IMG/VR virus record: IMGVR_UViG_3300010388_000195
Coordinates: 1-43,656 of that record
DNA length: 43,656 nt
Direction: 5' to 3' (one strand)
Origin: a virus
In this document: positions 20,111 through 30,408 of the stretch, piece by piece
How positions within the stretch are numbered: the first letter of the stretch is position 1
Layout: each line of letters begins with the position of its first letter
Program-made: the position numbers and the translations under genes
Notes under the pieces: model-generated
What the model saw: only the letters and a program-made list of their open reading frames with translations
Told to the model about the DNA's origin: nothing
Database searches by the model: none

Positions 20111-23100
20111 TTGTTGCGGTAGCGATTGGCGGTCTCGGATTCGGCTTGGCGCTGGATGGTCGTCTTCTGGCTCTGGAGGTAGGTGTTGGGGGTCATCTGA
20201 CGCATCACCTCTCCCTGCAACTTCTCAGCCTCTTCCTTGGTCTTCGGGGCTTTGGAGGTTGTCTGCCCACGGAGACGCTGTTCCTGGACGAGCATATTGT
20301 TGTACATAGCCACGGCATTCTCCGTGCGGTACAGTTCCTGTCCGTTCACACCATACAGTCGGTAGACATATCTGGGCTTACCATAGTTATCCAAGCCTTG
20401 GTAGACGGCGTGGAGTTGATTGCCCAGTTCGGTCTTCCAGACATCATTGATGGCTCGCATCACTTCCTGCCCTGCTCGCATCTCACGGTTGAGATACTTG
20501 TTGAGATCGGGGGCGGCTGCACGGGCTTCTGGAGAACCAAGAGCCAAGGCTACACGGGCATTGCCTTCGGCTTGCTGGACAAGTGGGCCGGTCTGCTGTT
20601 GAGCGTTCAACGTCTGGGTGACGATGGGCTTGCGGTCAAGGATGCGACGGACGACCAATCGATTATCCCCGGCAACTGGCAAGCCAGCAGGGTCAACCCC
20701 TAGACTGCCACGCAGGATGTTGCCGATGTCAAGTTCTGGGGTATTAGAACGAAGTGCCGTAGCCAAGGCATTGGCATCCTCCACCTCACGCTCCTTTGCA
20801 CGAGTCTCGATGTCACGACGCAGTTGCTCGGCTTGCAGCTTGGCTTCATTGTCACGACGCTCCTGTTCAAGTTTCTGTTTCTCACGCAGTTTCTCGGCTG
20901 CCTCCTTGTTCTTGCGTTCTTCTTCCAACAGGCGATTCCAGTCGTCATCATACTTCTTCTTGTCCGCATCGATACGACGCTGTTCGGCTTCAATACGACG
21001 TTGTTCGGCAATCTGGTTCTTCTTGTCGATGCGAGCCTGGTTCTTGGCATCTTGATCGACTAGGCGCTGGAAGTCCGCTTCGTACTTAGCCTTTTCCTTT
21101 TCGATACGCTTTTGTTCCTTTTCGTATACGGCAAGTGCTTCGGCATCTGCCTTGGCTTGGGCTTCGGCTTGCTTCTTCCATTCCTTCTGTTGAGCCTGTG
21201 TTTCCTTGAGCAAGGCGGCTTCAGCCATTGTGCGTTCCTTCTCGACCTTCTTCCGGGCTGCTTCTTCCGTGGCATCATTGAGAGCCTTCTCACGGGCAAC
21301 ACGGGCCGCCTCATCCTTGATTACCTTCTCGGCATACTGACGGGCATCAGCCATATTCTGAGCATCAAGGATGGCATCGACGGAAGCCTTCTGAGCCTCT
21401 TCGATGGTTCGTGCGTTGTTGGGTACGTTCTCACCATCAACATAGATGTCGTACGTTCTCCCGTTGAACTCGTGAATATATGTATTCGGGATGTTCGGGT
21501 GAACGTATGATGCCGTAAGGGTGTTGGCTGGGTTAACCTTTAGGAAGTTGGCGCGAAGGCCGGCAATGACCTCCTTGCTACGCAAAGCCCAAGCACCAGG
21601 TGCCATATTGAACTGACCATAGATGGTCGCAGTCTGGGACATTTGGGTGGTAGTCCCGGTCTGGGACAACTCGCCCATCGAGGAGACGGACAGGTTCTCG
21701 TACGGGAACGCAAGACCACGGACGGCTTGATTGGTGAAGGTCGTAGGGTTGACCACGACACGCCCATTGCGAACCGTCATCCCGTGAGCAGCACGAAGAA
21801 CCGTCAAGCGAGCCTCACCACGCGCCCGATCTCCACGACCAAGGCTGATAGCGGAAGGTTCGATGATGGCACTAGCCGGAGCCTGGAGGGTGGAAGGCGA
21901 AATCGGCTCACCGCTGTTGTATCGCTGCATCCACTCGTTAGCCATCGTGTAGAACTCCTTGTCGTCGTTGAACAACTCACGGATGGTCGTCGGGTTGAGT
22001 TCACGTCCGTTGACATCCTTGAGGTAGGTGAAACTACCGTCTTCATTATAAACACGGACACCCTCGGAGAAGATGATGTTCTTGTTGTCGTGGAATGCGG
22101 TGACGTTGAAGACCTTGGTCGTGAGGTTGTTTCTCGGAGTATACAGACCCTTCTTCGTAGGGGACAGTTTCTCGTACTCGCTCTCGGAGATGACCCGGTT
22201 CGGTTCGGTGTTGTGCCAGTACTGGACTTGAGTCTCGAAGTACAGCGGGACGAACACTCGGTCAGAGACGTACTGGAAGCCGTCCTTCATATAGTAACGA
22301 CCTTCGGAATGCGTGTCCTTGCCGTGCGAGAACAGGTTCACATAGCGACCAGTGATGATAGGACGCTCGCCACCTTGCGCCATAATCTGAGCCATCATCA
22401 CCATATTGTTGCGGATGGTGTCTGGCAGACCTTGCGAATTGGCTAGTGCGTTGATTTCAGCTGCCGTTGGCTTACCCCAGATTGCCGTCTTAATTCCACC
22501 CTTTGGGCCAGCCTTATCATTCGTGAACGTAAGACCACGCTGGGACTCCGGTACATTGGTAAGCGTATCCAGGACGACTTGTGCGTGACCACCAATGACC
22601 ACGCCAACGGGAGGAAGTGTGGATGGGTTTACGACAGGCGAAGGAACAGGGGTTGTCGGAGCAGGAGCAACTGGCTGGATCGGAACTGCCGTAGGCGTAG
22701 GTGCAGGAGCAGTAGGCGTAGGTGCAGCTGGCTGAACTGGAGCAGGAGGGGGCGGTGGGATTGGAGTCCCAGCCGGAGTCTGCGTTGCTGGCTTCGGAGT
22801 AGGCGTGACAGGGGTCGGCGCTGGAGCAGTAGGGGCTGGTGTAGCGGGAGCAGGGGTAGCCGTGCCAGTAGGAGCAGGAGTAGGGGCAGGAGTGCCAGCA
22901 GGAGGCGGGTAGACACCGGGAACGATGGGTTGACCATTGTAGGTGTTAATCGTCGTAGTACCAGGTGCTGGCTGACCAGCCGTAGGTGCAGGAGTAGGAG
23001 CAGTCGGCTTGCCTTGAGGCTTGGGCGGGTCGATGCCTGGGATTGGAGTACCCGTAGATTGGTCGGTGAACCAAGGAAGACCAGCAGAGTTGAGCAACTC

Positions 23101-26100
23101 AGCCTGTTGGGTATGGTTCATCTCAGAGAAGTTTAGTTCTGTGAGACGGGGAGAACCCTTACCGCCAGTCATCCGATAGATGGCATCGTAGAGGCTATTG
23201 ACCACAGGGTCACGGACGATTTCCCCACGGCTATTTAGGAAGAAGCCACGGACAGTACCATCGGACTGCTTGATGAAACGCATCCCAGACTCACGCAGGG
23301 ACTGCACCATCGATGCTGTGTACTGACGAGGGAAGATGCCGATCTGTGGGTCGAACATCGAAGCGAACTGCAAACGCACGTTATCCGTGCTGAGTACATC
23401 GTACAGGCTACGCTCACCGACCATAATGCGACGCAGGGTATCAAACGCCCCAGAGCCACGCACATTGGTCAGACCCTTGTTCGGGCCGACACCACCGTAA
23501 CCGATGGGCTTTGTGGAGTCGATTGTAGCCATCCACCAAGCCATAGCCTCACGGGTGAAGCGTTCGATTGGCTGGCTTACGCCTGTGGACTCATACTGCT
23601 TCTGGGCGGCTGCAAGTTCATCACGGAAACGCTTACCGGCCTCAAGCGTAAGGCTGGCTGCATAGGCATCGAAGAACGCAGTGCGAGCAGCTGGGGACAT
23701 ACGACCACCCTCTGATGCAGAGTTCCACAGCACCTTGTTGAGTTGAGGGATGACGGACTTGACCGCATCGTGGTGGAGCAACGCTTCCCAGGCTTCGTGG
23801 TTGACGGTGAAAGCGTCTGCCTTGCTGATGTCGAAGTACACGCTACGAGCCTGTGGGCCGGACTCGATGTACATACCCTCACGAACCATCGTCAACTGAT
23901 TGCCAGCAGCGTTGGTACGGGTTTCTCCCTTACGGAAGGTGATGGGAGCATCGACATTCCGGGAAGCCTCCGACAACTGGGCGCGGAGTTGATTGCCTTC
24001 TGCGGAATAGACCTGGAGTTTGACGTTCTCGTTGTTGAGATCGTTCTTCAGACGCTCAAGGACTACGGATGTCTGTTTGCCAGCGGCCTTTAGGTTAGCC
24101 TCTTCAACGGAGATTTGACCGCTGATACGCTGGATGAGACCGACGGTTGCCTTGGCGCGACGCTCGGATTCGTTGACCTTGGTCTGGAGGTCATCACGCT
24201 TTACGATGTTCTGCTTCTTGGCTTCGATTTCCTTTACGCTCTTCTCGGCGTGGATTGCAGCTTGGGTAGGAGTCATACCCATTGCGATGGCTTCATCACG
24301 GATACGGGCTACATCCTTCGGGTCTGCATTGACCGTGTAGTTGGCGATCTGCATCTCCTCCGGTGTGACGGCAAAGACACGACCACCCGTGGCATCATAG
24401 GAGCGACGGAAGGAATCAGCACGACGCAGATACTCGGCAAAGTCCTTTGAGCCATTGAGCCATTCACGCACCTTGGCGGCCTGTTCTGGCTGGAGACTTT
24501 CAAGGATACCAAGTGATTCAGCGATAACATCCTTGCCACGAAGAGCCTCATTGCCCTTCTGCGTGAAGCGATTGGCTGTCTGGGTGACTCGATTGAGTCC
24601 AGACATCGAGATGGACGCAGCAGCCCCGATGCCGAAGCCTGTCCCTGCGGCTGCTTGGTCATTAGCCCAAGCCATAGTCATACCGACTGTACCACCGTGA
24701 ATCACGTCATCAATGGCTACGTGGAAACCGGCCTGTGCAGCCGCATCAAACCCGGACTCAGACATCCAGTTGAGCATATTCATCTCGGACTCGATGGCTG
24801 CTCGTTGGGCTACATCCTGCGTAAGACCAAGTTCCTTACGGGTTGCGTTCAAGGCAGACTGGATCGCAGAACCGCTGACTCGTTCTCCAGAAAATGCAGC
24901 CTTGGCAACACGACGCTGAACCTTGAAGTAAGTCTCAGCCTTAGCGCCAGCAACGGTAAGCACGTCTGGACGCATCATCCCTCCAATACCAAAGATGGCA
25001 AGACCAGCACCGTAGCCCCAGTCGCCACCCTGCACGGCACTCCAAGTTCCGATAGCACCGCCAGCAGCGACGGTAGTCCAGCCAGAGGTCAATTGGGCTG
25101 GCTGTAGTGCAATGAGGCGACGGAGAGACCATTTACCCAAGGCTCGTTCCTTACCGCCTTCAGCCATAAACTCACCCATCTTACGGACACCTTTGCCAAG
25201 AACCTCGCCAGGTGCGCCAACGATGTAGTTTCCAACGAAACCGCTGATGACACGCTTAGGGCCGGTCATACCAGGCATAGCCTTCTTGACCTCGGCGGCG
25301 TGGCTGATGGCATCTGCATTCAACTTATTAATGCGGGTGACCATATCATCCGACAGACCAGATGTGTTGATCGTGGTGCGAATCTTCTCGGATGCCTTCT
25401 TCCCTGCATTTGTAAGCATATCTTCTCCAGACTGAGATAGGCTGATGAGCATAGCCTCCTCTTCTGTGAGTGTGCGACCAGTGGCACGATACACGTCGTC
25501 GATGACCTTCGTGATGCTGTCCTTGGGGATGGACTTGTTGACGTTCTTGATTTCCGTTAGGATTGCCTTGCCCTCTTGGACAAGAGCAGCTCCACGGGCT
25601 GTGATTTCAGCGGGAAGGGTAGCCTTACCAGCCAAGCCAAGAGCCTTGCCCAACATACCCGCGCCACCAGCGACAAGGGTAATCGGGTCATAAATCATTG
25701 AAGCCTGTTCTGCCAACTTCTCGTCACCGTATGCGGTACGAGCCTCCTTCGCCCGATTGGGCATACCAAGGGCATCATACGCACGGGCTACGACATTGTC
25801 GTGAGAGCCAGTAACATTACGGTAGTTGCTCGACCAAGTCTTGATGGCTGCGTCGATTTCCTCGTCGCTCTTGTTCTCCCAGAAGTCATCCGTGAAAGCA
25901 CCGAAGGCTGCCTTTACAGCGGAGATTCCAGCACCAGCAACCTTGGTCTGACCCGTGTATCTGTCGCCAAGAGCCTCATTGATGAACAGGAACGAATTGG
26001 GGTCTGTAGAGTCGCTGACGAAGTGCTTGAAGTTGACCGTAGACTGAAGGACGCCAGAACCAAACGAAGCCAACTTCTCGAATGGCTTGCCCGGAATGAA

Positions 26101-27204
26101 AGCACCATCTTCACGGAGAGCCTGGAGTTCTGCGATTGCGGACAGGAACTCTTGGTTGCTCGGCTCGTTTGCATTCGTGTAAGCATCCAGTGTTCTCATC
26201 AACGCCTCTGAATTGCCCATACGCTGGACTTCCTTGAGGCGCTCAATCGGACGACGGGTCGCAGCGGAAGCACGGACGATTACCTGTTGAGCCTTCTCAC
26301 GCAGTGCCGAATCGTTGCGGTAACGCTGGGATAGGTACTCATCAGCACCGCTGAACGGATTGACCGCATCAACGAACCCGGCAATAGCCTCGACACCATC
26401 CTGCACGAACACGGCAGCTGCATTGAACCCGTCACCCATAATGGAGGTACTCTGGGTGGAGTGGAAGCGAGCAGCGGCTCTGAAGGCATCACGCTGTTCT
26501 TGGATGGAAAGACCCTGCAAGTAGTCCGGCCCTTGCTGTGAAACGACACGACCAACTTCAAGTTGATTGTCTACCGGGGCGATGGACTTACGGATACGCG
26601 CCACAAGGCTAGTGCCGATGGAACGCTTCTGTTCGGCATATCCAGGCTGGGTCAGTTCAGCGATAACTTCGGATGCTACGGCTGTCGGTACTTTGTTGTT
26701 AGGGTTGATGACAAACTCCTGTAGTTCGTCGTCGCTCATACCGAATGCCTTCGGATGACGAACACCCTTCAGCAAGGACTCCTCCATCTTCAACTTGGAG
26801 AACGGGAGCAACTTGTTCGCTACGATCTGGGCATTGTGTTCGGACTCCGGGATTTTGACCTTAAGCACACCCCAAGCAGCATCATTGACTTGCTTGGTAC
26901 GCTCCTCGGAGTTTGCGGACAACTGCGTGGCAGGAATGCCGAAGATAGCCATCGAGGTATCATTGTTGTAGATACCCACGCTGGTGGCTTTATCCCAGAG
27001 CCAAGAGTTCATATCACGAACACGGGTAATCTTGGTCACCTCGTATTCGGGAGTGCCTGGGATGTTCTCCGGCAACTCAGCGCCCTTGCCCATCCAGTTA
27101 CCCTTATCGTCTCTATACAACCACGGTTGGGTCGCTAGATCGATTACGGGTGCTTCTGGTTGAGGGGTTGTTGGGGCAGTGAGTGCGGGTGTTTCTTCAG
27201 CCAT
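20107..27204 (-). CDS. Giant internal virion / ejection protein candidate, 2365 aa
   Basis: Longest gene in the window. The organisation is a large N-terminal helical region (1-1380) with Gly/Ala-rich hydrophobic patches (about 710-745 and 825-865) and a ProAlaThr-rich linker (about 1385-1525). After a beta-rich region (about 1530-1900) it is followed by a long Lys/Glu/Ala coiled coil (about 1950-2150) and a polar C-terminus. Such giant proteins directly before two other virion proteins resemble podovirus internal core proteins that are injected with the DNA. I saw no intact lysozyme, protease or polymerase motif. It might also be a large polyvalent protein delivering enzymatic domains. Confidence 0.7.
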   Translation of the reverse strand: MAEETPALTAPTTPQPEAPVIDLATQPWLYRDDKGNWMGKGAELPENIPGTPEYEVTKITRVRDMNSWLWDKATSVGIYNNDTSMAIFGIPATQLSANSEERTKQVNDAAWGVLKVKIPESEHNAQIVANKLLPFSKLKMEESLLKGVRHPKAFGMSDDELQEFVINPNNKVPTAVASEVIAELTQPGYAEQKRSIGTSLVARIRKSIAPVDNQLEVGRVVSQQGPDYLQGLSIQEQRDAFRAAARFHSTQSTSIMGDGFNAAAVFVQDGVEAIAGFVDAVNPFSGADEYLSQRYRNDSALREKAQQVIVRASAATRRPIERLKEVQRMGNSEALMRTLDAYTNANEPSNQEFLSAIAELQALREDGAFIPGKPFEKLASFGSGVLQSTVNFKHFVSDSTDPNSFLFINEALGDRYTGQTKVAGAGISAVKAAFGAFTDDFWENKSDEEIDAAIKTWSSNYRNVTGSHDNVVARAYDALGMPNRAKEARTAYGDEKLAEQASMIYDPITLVAGGAGMLGKALGLAGKATLPAEITARGAALVQEGKAILTEIKNVNKSIPKDSITKVIDDVYRATGRTLTEEEAMLISLSQSGEDMLTNAGKKASEKIRTTINTSGLSDDMVTRINKLNADAISHAAEVKKAMPGMTGPKRVISGFVGNYIVGAPGEVLGKGVRKMGEFMAEGGKERALGKWSLRRLIALQPAQLTSGWTTVAAGGAIGTWSAVQGGDWGYGAGLAIFGIGGMMRPDVLTVAGAKAETYFKVQRRVAKAAFSGERVSGSAIQSALNATRKELGLTQDVAQRAAIESEMNMLNWMSESGFDAAAQAGFHVAIDDVIHGGTVGMTMAWANDQAAAGTGFGIGAAASISMSGLNRVTQTANRFTQKGNEALRGKDVIAESLGILESLQPEQAAKVREWLNGSKDFAEYLRRADSFRRSYDATGGRVFAVTPEEMQIANYTVNADPKDVARIRDEAIAMGMTPTQAAIHAEKSVKEIEAKKQNIVKRDDLQTKVNESERRAKATVGLIQRISGQISVEEANLKAAGKQTSVVLERLKNDLNNENVKLQVYSAEGNQLRAQLSEASRNVDAPITFRKGETRTNAAGNQLTMVREGMYIESGPQARSVYFDISKADAFTVNHEAWEALLHHDAVKSVIPQLNKVLWNSASEGGRMSPAARTAFFDAYAASLTLEAGKRFRDELAAAQKQYESTGVSQPIERFTREAMAWWMATIDSTKPIGYGGVGPNKGLTNVRGSGAFDTLRRIMVGERSLYDVLSTDNVRLQFASMFDPQIGIFPRQYTASMVQSLRESGMRFIKQSDGTVRGFFLNSRGEIVRDPVVNSLYDAIYRMTGGKGSPRLTELNFSEMNHTQQAELLNSAGLPWFTDQSTGTPIPGIDPPKPQGKPTAPTPAPTAGQPAPGTTTINTYNGQPIVPGVYPPPAGTPAPTPAPTGTATPAPATPAPTAPAPTPVTPTPKPATQTPAGTPIPPPPPAPVQPAAPTPTAPAPTPTAVPIQPVAPAPTTPVPSPVVNPSTLPPVGVVIGGHAQVVLDTLTNVPESQRGLTFTNDKAGPKGGIKTAIWGKPTAAEINALANSQGLPDTIRNNMVMMAQIMAQGGERPIITGRYVNLFSHGKDTHSEGRYYMKDGFQYVSDRVFVPLYFETQVQYWHNTEPNRVISESEYEKLSPTKKGLYTPRNNLTTKVFNVTAFHDNKNIIFSEGVRVYNEDGSFTYLKDVNGRELNPTTIRELFNDDKEFYTMANEWMQRYNSGEPISPSTLQAPASAIIEPSAISLGRGDRARGEARLTVLRAAHGMTVRNGRVVVNPTTFTNQAVRGLAFPYENLSVSSMGELSQTGTTTQMSQTATIYGQFNMAPGAWALRSKEVIAGLRANFLKVNPANTLTASYVHPNIPNTYIHEFNGRTYDIYVDGENVPNNARTIEEAQKASVDAILDAQNMADARQYAEKVIKDEAARVAREKALNDATEEAARKKVEKERTMAEAALLKETQAQQKEWKKQAEAQAKADAEALAVYEKEQKRIEKEKAKYEADFQRLVDQDAKNQARIDKKNQIAEQRRIEAEQRRIDADKKKYDDDWNRLLEEERKNKEAAEKLREKQKLEQERRDNEAKLQAEQLRRDIETRAKEREVEDANALATALRSNTPELDIGNILRGSLGVDPAGLPVAGDNRLVVRRILDRKPIVTQTLNAQQQTGPLVQQAEGNARVALALGSPEARAAAPDLNKYLNREMRAGQEVMRAINDVWKTELGNQLHAVYQGLDNYGKPRYVYRLYGVNGQELYRTENAVAMYNNMLVQEQRLRGQTTSKAPKTKEEAEKLQGEVMRQMTPNTYLQSQKTTIQRQAESETANRYRNK

Positions 27205-27209
27205 TATAG

Positions 27210-29405
27210 TTATTTCTTGGATGCTTCTTCCTTACGCTTCGCTTCCTCTGATGCAGTCTTAAAATTGTCACGTTGAGCCTGTGCGTCCTTCCTCAATTGC
27301 TTGGCGAGGTCTGGGTTGTTGTTCTTTTCTGCATTTGCAGCCAATGCCTCAAGTTTTCCAGGCAGTTCTTCAGTCTTGATATTCGTGTTGTTGCTGGAGT
27401 CGATATTGAACGTGCGAATGTATCGCTCGGTCTTACTGAGACGACCTAGACCATCGGTGTCACCTTCACGCTCAAGGAATGAACGAGACACCTTGGGGTT
27501 GAAATTGATGCCATACGACGAAAGGCCGGCACGGTACTTCTGGTCAATGAACTGAGCCAGAGCCTGTGTCTGGTCTAGGAAGAGCTGCTTGTCCTTGAGG
27601 GGATTAAGCGAGTTGATGTTCGTAATTAACTTTGCGACATACTCTCGGTCAGCGTCAGAGAAGTTACCACCAGAGACGATGGCTCGACGGAAGGCTGCGA
27701 CACCGAACTGGTTCATCATATCACCAGTGATGATGTTGGATTTCGCATCACGTGTAGCCGTAGCAAGCATACGGTTGAAGTAATTGCGAACAGCACCTGG
27801 GTCTGTGCTTTCGACTAGATCGTTCAACTGCTGGAGGAACGACTGAGCCTCGATGTAACCAGTGATTTCGTCTTGAACCTTGGCTTGAACGCCGGGGCTG
27901 ATTGCCTTGACAGTAGGATTATCACGCAAATCAAGTTGCAACTGTCTAGCGCCTTCGTGGTAGAGACCGCTGCTCCATTCGGCTGGGTAGTCGATAAGCA
28001 TCCCCTTGATTTCTTCCTTAACTTCCTTTTGAATCTTGTAGGACTCGTAGCCAGGCATACGACCGGGAATAAGTCCAGCATTTGCAATCTTGGTATCAAC
28101 CTTGTTTGCCCAAGTGCCAGGCGTAGATGTGACCGTAGGAGTATATGCTGGCTTACCTTTCTCAACTGGTTGACCCCATCGTGCATTGAACTCTTCCTTC
28201 TTCATCTTGCCTTCTTCAACGGCTCTAGCGTCAGCATCCTTGGCTAGTTGAAGTTGGGCTTCAGAGCGAGTTTCCCCGGCAGCAGCTCTTCCTTCGGCGC
28301 TAACCGTAGTGGCGGCCTTGATACGCTCATTCACGGAGTTCATATTGGCGGTATGAATTGCGTCCAAGTTCTCGGACTCGACCTTGAATGTATTGTCGAT
28401 GGACTTGCTGAACTCCGGGGTTAATGCACCAGCGGCTTGCGCTCGCTGAAGGCGAATTGAACGACTTGCGGACAGAGAGTCCTTCTTGCGATTATAGTCC
28501 GTCAGCAGACGACCACGCTCGGCTTCGGCTGTCTGGATAATCTCAATCGTGTTCTGTTGCGTCGGGATGGATACAGCAGTGAGGGCATTCTTGGCTGGCT
28601 GGATCGCAGGAGCAGGGGCTGTGGGCTTAACTCCTTCGCCGGAGGCAGCGTTCAGTTCCGTGGCTAGGGGCTTGCCAGCGTTATAACGGTTAACGTCATA
28701 ACCAGAAGGCATCGACGACTTGATGTCGCCAAGGGTAATTCCACCTGTAGCGTTGGCAGGAACGATTTGACCTTGGGTCGGCTGACCAGGCTGTGCTTGA
28801 GGCGAATAGCCCGAAGGTACAGATGCAGGAACAGCAGAGCCAAATGGGTCGGCAGCGAACTCACCAAGGATTCTATTCCCGGTCGCTGTGGTAAGTTTCT
28901 CCGTTGCTTCAGCCCGTAACTTATCGATTTTAGCCTGCATTTCAGCACGTGCCAACTTTGCATCTTCCTTGGCAGCCTGTGCTGAATCGTACTTCTGTTG
29001 AGCCTCCAACTCGGTGGCAAACCTAGTTAATGCAGTACCAGTCAACTTAGAGCCGTCACCACCTGTCTGGTTATAGAAGTCGATAATTGGCTTTGCCTTG
29101 GACGAATCCCATACGCCCTCGTATTGCGGTGCAACGCCTACAGTGCCGTCATCCTTCTTTACGAGCGTACCTTCATAAATCATCCCTTCAACGGTTTGGA
29201 TGCGTGAGTCGTTCTTAATGTAAGGGGCTAACGCACCTTGAATCTTGGCTTCTTCCTGTGACCGCTTATCAGCCTCCTGGATGCCACCAGCGATGGATGC
29301 ACCAATCTGCTGGTAAGCCTTGCCCATCGATCCCATAGCCTCGACATAGCCAGCCGGGATTTGGTTGATTTGCTCGCTTTGATACTTCTGGAAGGGGGAT
29401 GCCAT
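27210..29405 (-). CDS. Internal virion protein candidate, 731 aa
   Basis: Helical, polar, Ala/Gln/Lys-rich protein without transmembrane segments, with an N-terminal coil (KAYQQIGASIAGGIQEADKR) and long coiled stretches about 310-400 and at the C-terminus. It lies between a 331-residue and the 2365-residue protein at the head-interior position of podovirus late operons, comparable to the T7 gp14/15/16 set; no sequence homology claim is made. Confidence 0.68.
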   Translation of the reverse strand: MASPFQKYQSEQINQIPAGYVEAMGSMGKAYQQIGASIAGGIQEADKRSQEEAKIQGALAPYIKNDSRIQTVEGMIYEGTLVKKDDGTVGVAPQYEGVWDSSKAKPIIDFYNQTGGDGSKLTGTALTRFATELEAQQKYDSAQAAKEDAKLARAEMQAKIDKLRAEATEKLTTATGNRILGEFAADPFGSAVPASVPSGYSPQAQPGQPTQGQIVPANATGGITLGDIKSSMPSGYDVNRYNAGKPLATELNAASGEGVKPTAPAPAIQPAKNALTAVSIPTQQNTIEIIQTAEAERGRLLTDYNRKKDSLSASRSIRLQRAQAAGALTPEFSKSIDNTFKVESENLDAIHTANMNSVNERIKAATTVSAEGRAAAGETRSEAQLQLAKDADARAVEEGKMKKEEFNARWGQPVEKGKPAYTPTVTSTPGTWANKVDTKIANAGLIPGRMPGYESYKIQKEVKEEIKGMLIDYPAEWSSGLYHEGARQLQLDLRDNPTVKAISPGVQAKVQDEITGYIEAQSFLQQLNDLVESTDPGAVRNYFNRMLATATRDAKSNIITGDMMNQFGVAAFRRAIVSGGNFSDADREYVAKLITNINSLNPLKDKQLFLDQTQALAQFIDQKYRAGLSSYGINFNPKVSRSFLEREGDTDGLGRLSKTERYIRTFNIDSSNNTNIKTEELPGKLEALAANAEKNNNPDLAKQLRKDAQAQRDNFKTASEEAKRKEEASKK

Positions 29406-29408
29406 AGA

Positions 29409-30404
29409 TTAGCCGATCACGAAGTCCATAGCCTTACGGACAACGTTCTTGAGGATAGGTTTGTTGGAGATGAACTTGGCGAAACGCTCGCCTTCCTGCT
29501 CGTACAGTTCGTCAAGCCAGGACGGTGCTTCGGACTCAAGCCAGTCACGGAAGAACACCCACTTGGCGTTGTCAGCACCGTAGACTTCACGGGCTACCCA
29601 GCACTTCGTGAGAAGAGCGCCAGCAATAGCACCAAGACCACTTGCCAAGCCAGAGGAGCGTTGTGCAGAAGCAGCAGCGTCAGCATTCTCCTGCTGGATA
29701 CGATTGGCTCGGATGTTGGCAAGGTACTGGGATTCCGGGGTAAGGAATGAAGTGCCAAGGTTAGCGTAACCGGCCTGTGCGGAGTTATACAAACCAGCCA
29801 AACCAAACGGCTGGGATGCGTTATAAGCAGGGGTGAGATAAGTTTGAGCGCCGAATGCCTGTTGGTTAGCACCCATCTGGTAGGCTTGAACGGCTGTAGC
29901 CTGGCGTTCCTTGAGTCGCTTCTGACCCATATTGTAGGTGGTAAGGACTTCCAGATCGCCACCTTGACGGCTGAACTGAAGACCACGGGCTTGAGCTGCG
30001 GCACGTGCAGCTTGCTGGGCTTGCTCCGTTTCCTGTGCGGAAAGGCCAGTACCGTACTGTAGGTCGCTCAGAGCCTGGTTGCCGAAGGTGCTGTAGATGC
30101 CACGGGTCGTAGCGTCGAGCGAGCCAATGGCAGCCCCGGTAGCACCAGCACCCAAAGCACCAAGCATCCCAAGTTGACCTTGGGCGTACTGGGTTTGGAA
30201 TTGCTGGGTAGGAGCATACTGGTTGCTGTACTGCCCAAGGAGGCCGGTCACATATTGACCATAGCCACCAAGTTGGGTCTGCTGGAGTTGAGGAGCGAGT
30301 AATCGTTCCTGCTCCGTCATCAAGGGGTAGATATTGGCTTGGGCGCGTAGTGCGCCAGCCATCTCGCCTTGGTACTGTGAAGAGTCTGGGGTTGCGTCAG
30401 CCAT
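29409..30404 (-). CDS. Internal virion or tail-associated protein, 331 aa
   Basis: Ala/Gln/Gly-rich protein with many repeats (QYGTGLSAQETEQAQQAARA; QAYQMGANQQAFGAQ). Near the C-terminus are a Gly/Ala stretch (SGLASGLGAIAGALL) and a compact acidic domain with two Trp (KWVFFRDWLESEAPSWLDEL). The ATG at 30404 was chosen because the frame further upstream overlaps the preceding gene. The Ala/Gln-rich style is common in ejection proteins, similar to T7 gp14-type proteins. Confidence 0.65.
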   Translation of the reverse strand: MADATPDSSQYQGEMAGALRAQANIYPLMTEQERLLAPQLQQTQLGGYGQYVTGLLGQYSNQYAPTQQFQTQYAQGQLGMLGALGAGATGAAIGSLDATTRGIYSTFGNQALSDLQYGTGLSAQETEQAQQAARAAAQARGLQFSRQGGDLEVLTTYNMGQKRLKERQATAVQAYQMGANQQAFGAQTYLTPAYNASQPFGLAGLYNSAQAGYANLGTSFLTPESQYLANIRANRIQQENADAAASAQRSSGLASGLGAIAGALLTKCWVAREVYGADNAKWVFFRDWLESEAPSWLDELYEQEGERFAKFISNKPILKNVVRKAMDFVIG

Positions 30405-30408
30405 AAGA

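Noticed and set aside
23800-23830. HE-A-W-E word in the giant protein as a metalloprotease
   Set aside because: The zinc-protease consensus HExxH is not met; the third metal ligand is missing.
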